From Shewanella benthica KT99 (GTDB lineage Bacteria; Pseudomonadota; Gammaproteobacteria; Enterobacterales; Shewanellaceae), in the NCBI RefSeq assembly GCF_000172075.1, contig NZ_ABIC01000001.1, positions 62,001 to 126,000 of the forward strand: a DNA stretch of 64,000 nucleotides, read 5' to 3'. Shown piece after piece: positions 60,800 through 64,000 of the stretch (its first letter is position 1; every line of letters starts with the position of its first letter). The position numbers and the translations under genes are program-made. The notes under the pieces were generated by a model, which saw nothing but the letters and a program-made list of their open reading frames with translations, ran no database searches and had not been told where the DNA came from.

Positions 60800-62095
60800 T
60801 TAAGCATCTCTTGGCAAGCCTTTCTCGATGCTGCGGATCACTCTCTGTGTCTTGCGACTGAGGGATGAGGTTTTCTGCACTCTATCTGACTGGCTCAAGA
60901 CCCTTGCTACCGGGCTCAAGGCTGCTGTTTCCTGGCCTTTTGTTTCCAGGCTTTGTGCTTCCGGGCTTTGGGCTGCTGCTAGTCTGGCGTGTTGCTGAGT
61001 CAGTGCCCAGTCGATATGTTCTATGACCATCTCATCGGCCTCTTCCGAGGCTTTTCTCTGCTGGAGTCCTTGGACGATCTTTTCTGAAGCCGGGGCATTT
61101 CCCAGGGCGACGGCGATATTTCTTAGCCAGCGCTTATGTCCGATACGGCGAATGGGGCTGCCTTCGGTGATCTTGAGAAACTCGGCCTCAGTCCAGCCAA
61201 AGAGGGTAAGCAGCTCGGGTTGTTTGAGTGGGTCCCGGGTGTGAAAGTCACTTTCGAGTGTGATCGGCGCCTTGCTATTGACCGGGCACACCAGCTGGCA
61301 GTCATCACAGCCGTAGATGCGATTGCCTATGAGGGGGCGAAATTCCTCGGGAATGGCCCCTTGCAGTTCTATGGTCAGATAAGAGATGCAACGTCTGCCG
61401 TCGACGATATAAGGTTCGACTATGGCATTGGTTGGACATGACTTGATACAGGCTACACAGGTATTACAAGCCTCGGCGACGGGAATATCCACGGGCAGAG
61501 GCAGGTCGATCAGTAGCTCACCGAGAAAGAACCAGCTGCCCACCTCTTCATTGAGCAATAAACTGTGTTTGCCGGTCCAGCCCAGACCTGCTTTCTCGGC
61601 CAGGGGTCTTTCGAGTATCGGCGCCGAGTCCACAAAGGGGCGGAAGTTGGTCTTACCCGCGTTCATGATATCGAGTTCGGCCTGGATCATCTGGCCTAGC
61701 TTCTTGAGGCGATTACGGATCAATTTGTGATAGTCCCGGCCACCTGCGTAGCGGGAGATATAGGCAAGGTTGGGATCTTTGAGATTCGTTGCGAACCCAG
61801 CTTGCGGCGGCAGGTAGTTCATCCTAGCAGAGATGACCCTGATGGTGCCTGGGTGTAGCTCATGTGGACGGGCGCGCATCATGCCATGGGCTTGCATATA
61901 CGCCATATCGCCATGATAACCCTTGTCCAGCCACTGCTGTAACTTGGGCTCTTCGCTGGTTAAGTCTGTGTCACAGATGCCTATTTGAGCAAACCCCAGC
62001 TCAATGCCCCACTGCTTGATTTTAGCTGTGAGTTCTCTTAGTTCTGCTGGCGAGAAAGGATGGGAATTTATTGGAGGTAGAGCTGTGTCAGACAT
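60800..62095 (-). CDS. queG: tRNA epoxyqueuosine(34) reductase QueG
   Basis: 431 residues. N-terminal cobalamin-binding domain (LGFAQIGICDTDLTSEEPKL; ARPHELHPGTIRVISARMNY), the family segment AGGRDYHKLIRNRLKKLG, then two [4Fe-4S] motifs (CNTCVACIKSCP; CDDCQLVCP). It reduces epoxyqueuosine to queuosine in tRNA anticodons, using B12. The usual length is 350-390; here 50-60 extra C-terminal residues form a low-complexity, Ser/Gln/Glu-rich tail with short repeats (QSPEAQSLETKGQETAALSP). The ATG at 62095 is the only good start. Confidence 0.93.
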   Translation of the reverse strand: MSDTALPPINSHPFSPAELRELTAKIKQWGIELGFAQIGICDTDLTSEEPKLQQWLDKGYHGDMAYMQAHGMMRARPHELHPGTIRVISARMNYLPPQAGFATNLKDPNLAYISRYAGGRDYHKLIRNRLKKLGQMIQAELDIMNAGKTNFRPFVDSAPILERPLAEKAGLGWTGKHSLLLNEEVGSWFFLGELLIDLPLPVDIPVAEACNTCVACIKSCPTNAIVEPYIVDGRRCISYLTIELQGAIPEEFRPLIGNRIYGCDDCQLVCPVNSKAPITLESDFHTRDPLKQPELLTLFGWTEAEFLKITEGSPIRRIGHKRWLRNIAVALGNAPASEKIVQGLQQRKASEEADEMVIEHIDWALTQQHARLAAAQSPEAQSLETKGQETAALSPVARVLSQSDRVQKTSSLSRKTQRVIRSIEKGLPRDA

Positions 62096-62303
62096 AAACT
62101 TAAATAGGCAATGAAATACCTAAATATGATAGCAGTAATCCGCTAGCTTGGCTGCAGATTTGATACTAATGGATAGTCTTGCGGCTGGTATTTGAGTTAA
62201 CCTGCTTTACCTCCACCTCTTTTATTCCTATCCATGGCGCCACATAATTAGCGAGTAACTTCACCCGTCTAGGTTTATCTGCTTAGGCTCTGGCTAAAGC
62301 CAA
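62096..62303. other. Short non-coding gap between queG and the MCP remnant
   Basis: Nothing recognisable apart from the queG leader. Confidence 0.4.
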
Positions 62304-62528
62304 TTGAGCGCCATCTCGTTATCTGAAATCTCCTCGATGAGCCAACAGATCTCGCAGGCGACATCGGAGCAGTTAACGGCAGGGGAGGACTCGGCTAAAC
62401 GAATCATCAATATTTCCGCAACAGCCGAAAACACGGCATCAGTTTCCCACTCATCTCATGCGACCAGCGCCCAGATCCAGATGTTAACTAAGAATCTGCA
62501 GAAAGAGGTGCAGGAATTTTCTATCTAG
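62304..62528 (+). pseudogene. Methyl-accepting chemotaxis protein, C-terminal end only
   Basis: About 74 codons: SLSEISSMSQQISQATSEQL, AGEDSAKRIINISATAENTA and SVSHSSHATSAQIQMLTKNL, the last heptads of an MCP signalling domain with a terminal REVQ(E/D)FSI-like end. The sensor, membrane, HAMP and CheA-binding parts are gone. No start codon of its own. Confidence 0.75.
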
Positions 62529-62573
62529 TTCTCTTACGGTTAAGAGCCGGGGCTGATATGACGGAGCGGCCAT

Positions 62574-62616
62574 GAAAAAAAGCCAACCTATACGAACGTA
62601 TCAGCTGGCTTTTTTA
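62574..62616. terminator. Bidirectional terminator near the MCP relic and add
   Basis: AAAAAAGCCA (62576-62585) pairs with TGGCTTTTTT, enclosing an inner ATACG/CGTAT stem. A and T tracts on both sides suit termination of transcription from either direction. Confidence 0.85.
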
Positions 62617-62697
62617 TGGACCGAGTTTAGACCGAGACGGCTCTAGATAGCCTGTGCTCTCGGCCTTGTATACTCAAAGACTGAGTGGCTGTTGAGT

Positions 62698-63693
62698 CTA
62701 GTCGGCGAAGCTCATCAGATGTTGTTTAACTTCATCTGAAGCGAACGCTTGCTCGATGCTGATCTTATAGATGTTGAAGTAATCTTCACGGCTCAGGCTG
62801 AACTCTTGCATCACCTTACGTACCTCGTCTGTCATAGTGGTATTCGAGACGGTGCGGTTATCTGTGTTGATTGTGATGGGCAGAGCATCTTCATAGAAGG
62901 CTTTTAGCGGATGTTCACTCAACTTATCCACCGCTTTAGTTTGAATATTACTGCTGGGGCAGGTCTCCAGGCCGATATTCTGCTGTTTCACTAAGTCATA
63001 GGCGCCCTGATGACCCGTAATATGAATCCCATGACCCACACGCTCGGCTTTTAGCATAGAGACTGCGTCGAATACGTTCTGACCCACGCCTTGCTCTCCG
63101 GCGTGTATGGTGATGCGGTAGCCTTTCTCGATGGCGTAATCCACATAGGGGATAAACTCACTGCAAAATCCGGGTAGCTCGGCGCCAGCCAGGTCGAAGG
63201 CAACCACGCCCTTGTTCAGGTAGGGAGCGCCCGCATCGATAACATCTCTGATGTTATCCTTGGGGAACGTTCTCAAGATAGAGAGAATATAGTTGCCCTT
63301 GATATCATACATGGATTCGGCGCGCTGCATGCCTTTGACGACTGAGCCTATGATCTGATCGAAGCTTAGACCTTGTAACTGATGCAGTTGCGGACCAAAT
63401 CTGACCTCGAAATACTTAACGTTTTCCTTAGCCGCATCCTCGAAAAGCTCAAATGAGATACGTTCGATACCTGCTTGGGTCTGCATTACAGACAGAGGCA
63501 GATCGAAACGCATCAGATACTCATCGAGATTTTGACATGTCTCGGGAGCGATCATTAATGAAGTGATTTCGTTGATGTCTTGGCTGGGAATGGAGATGTT
63601 CTGTTCGTTAGCCAGATCGATAATCGTTTGTGGGCGAACGCTGCCATCTAAGTGACAATGTAGATCGATCTTGGGTAAGCTTGAATAATTCAT
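62698..63693 (-). CDS. add: Adenosine deaminase
   Basis: 331 residues. Zinc-site motifs: DLHCHLDGS (His pair), ITIHAGEQG (His and, two residues on, the catalytic Glu), VGHGIHI (His) and [11 protein letters not shown] (Asp). The last motif is NTDNRT rather than the NTDDP of many enzymes, a known variant. It deaminates adenosine to inosine in purine salvage and complements the nucleoside importer at 29511-34329. The ATG at 63693 follows AAAGGTAGAG. It stands alone. Confidence 0.95.
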   Translation of the reverse strand: MNYSSLPKIDLHCHLDGSVRPQTIIDLANEQNISIPSQDINEITSLMIAPETCQNLDEYLMRFDLPLSVMQTQAGIERISFELFEDAAKENVKYFEVRFGPQLHQLQGLSFDQIIGSVVKGMQRAESMYDIKGNYILSILRTFPKDNIRDVIDAGAPYLNKGVVAFDLAGAELPGFCSEFIPYVDYAIEKGYRITIHAGEQGVGQNVFDAVSMLKAERVGHGIHITGHQGAYDLVKQQNIGLETCPSSNIQTKAVDKLSEHPLKAFYEDALPITINTDNRTVSNTTMTDEVRKVMQEFSLSREDYFNIYKISIEQAFASDEVKQHLMSFAD

Positions 63694-64000
63694 GAGTCTC
63701 TACCTTTATTGGATAGTACCTATATGAATACCGATTAAAAGAGGGATCTATGGTGCTTATCGGACGCAGATCCTATCTATTAACAGATAGTCCATATTGG
63801 AGATAGTACTTAAAGTTACAGACTTCATAATCAAGAATTTAAGGCTCTTGGTAGAAACTCCCAAACCATATCATTGGGATTATACGAAGCGATTTTCGGA
63901 CTATAACATTTTGATGTCTGGATTGCGATTCGTTGAACATGGTTCTGACTTGTTTGATTTTTTGGCCCTATTTTTACTCGCCATATGTATTCATCCTGCT
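63694..64000. other. Region upstream of add
   Basis: About 300 bp with no gene or recognised motif apart from the presumed add promoter. The right edge is open. Confidence 0.4.

Overview
The window looks like a chromosomal segment of a marine gammaproteobacterium, most likely a Shewanella and probably one of the cold-adapted or deep-sea lineages. This rests on the haem-uptake cluster (divergent tonB-exbB / hugA-hugX-hugZ), the NrfBCD-type respiratory operon, the MetR/MetE pair, the Shewanella-like housekeeping proteins (PyrC, QueG, PpiC, CstA-like, FadL) and a heavy load of pseudogenes and degenerate insertion sequences. The species is an inference; no rRNA or marker gene is present.

Layout. 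1-4830: haem uptake under a Fur box (ExbB start, TonB, haem receptor, HutX/HutZ-type cytosolic proteins). 4915-6813: MsbA-like ABC exporter. 7138-12111: accessory stretch with an IS21 istA relic, a protein made of three tandem RidA domains, a REP-associated (RAYT) transposase relic, FadL, an IS66 relic and a REP-like repeat. 12243-25161: OsmC and dCMP deaminase, a lipoprotein plus a large FG-GAP/TSP3/LruC exported protein, a 600-bp internally deleted IS50/Tn5-like element, VF530 protein, membrane proteins, CstA-like transporter, alpha/beta hydrolase, a mini-hairpin array and PpiC. 25363-28705: a dead PAS-GGDEF gene behind a hairpin that could mask its ribosome site, pyrC, and a deleted ISAs1 element with its 10-bp target duplication. 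29450-34414: BMP-type nucleoside ABC importer. 34514-41330: decayed symporter, LysR regulator, FMN reductase, cupin plus class II aldolase, azurin and three more gene relics. 41562-46644: two paralogous convergent LysR regulators and a DUF2726-like / nrfBCD operon. 46730-54419: B12 and methionine block (candidate MetJ operator, cobalamin riboswitch, BtuB-like receptor, SGNH lipoprotein, HDOD protein, MetR, MetE). 54491-64000: frameshifted glutamate-synthase-like gene with a double-CDGSH protein, a decaying scsBCD operon, a 573-bp MITE-like element, dodecin, QueG, an MCP relic and adenosine deaminase.

How it fits together. Coherent intact modules are haem uptake, nucleoside import (with adenosine deaminase and dihydroorotase elsewhere in the window), quinol-linked electron transfer (NrfBCD without NrfA here) and methionine/B12 homeostasis, where candidate MetJ operators lie upstream of both the riboswitch-controlled receptor and metE. 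Around them lie at least fifteen broken genes or IS relics, several with single-base changes in homopolymers and several with clean internal deletions, so the region looks like a genome in active reduction. No CRISPR array, tRNA, rRNA or prophage was seen. The observations most worth following are the triple-RidA protein, the LruC/TSP3/FG-GAP two-gene unit, the IS50-like deletion derivative that still encodes a protein, and the MetJ plus riboswitch control of the B12 receptor.
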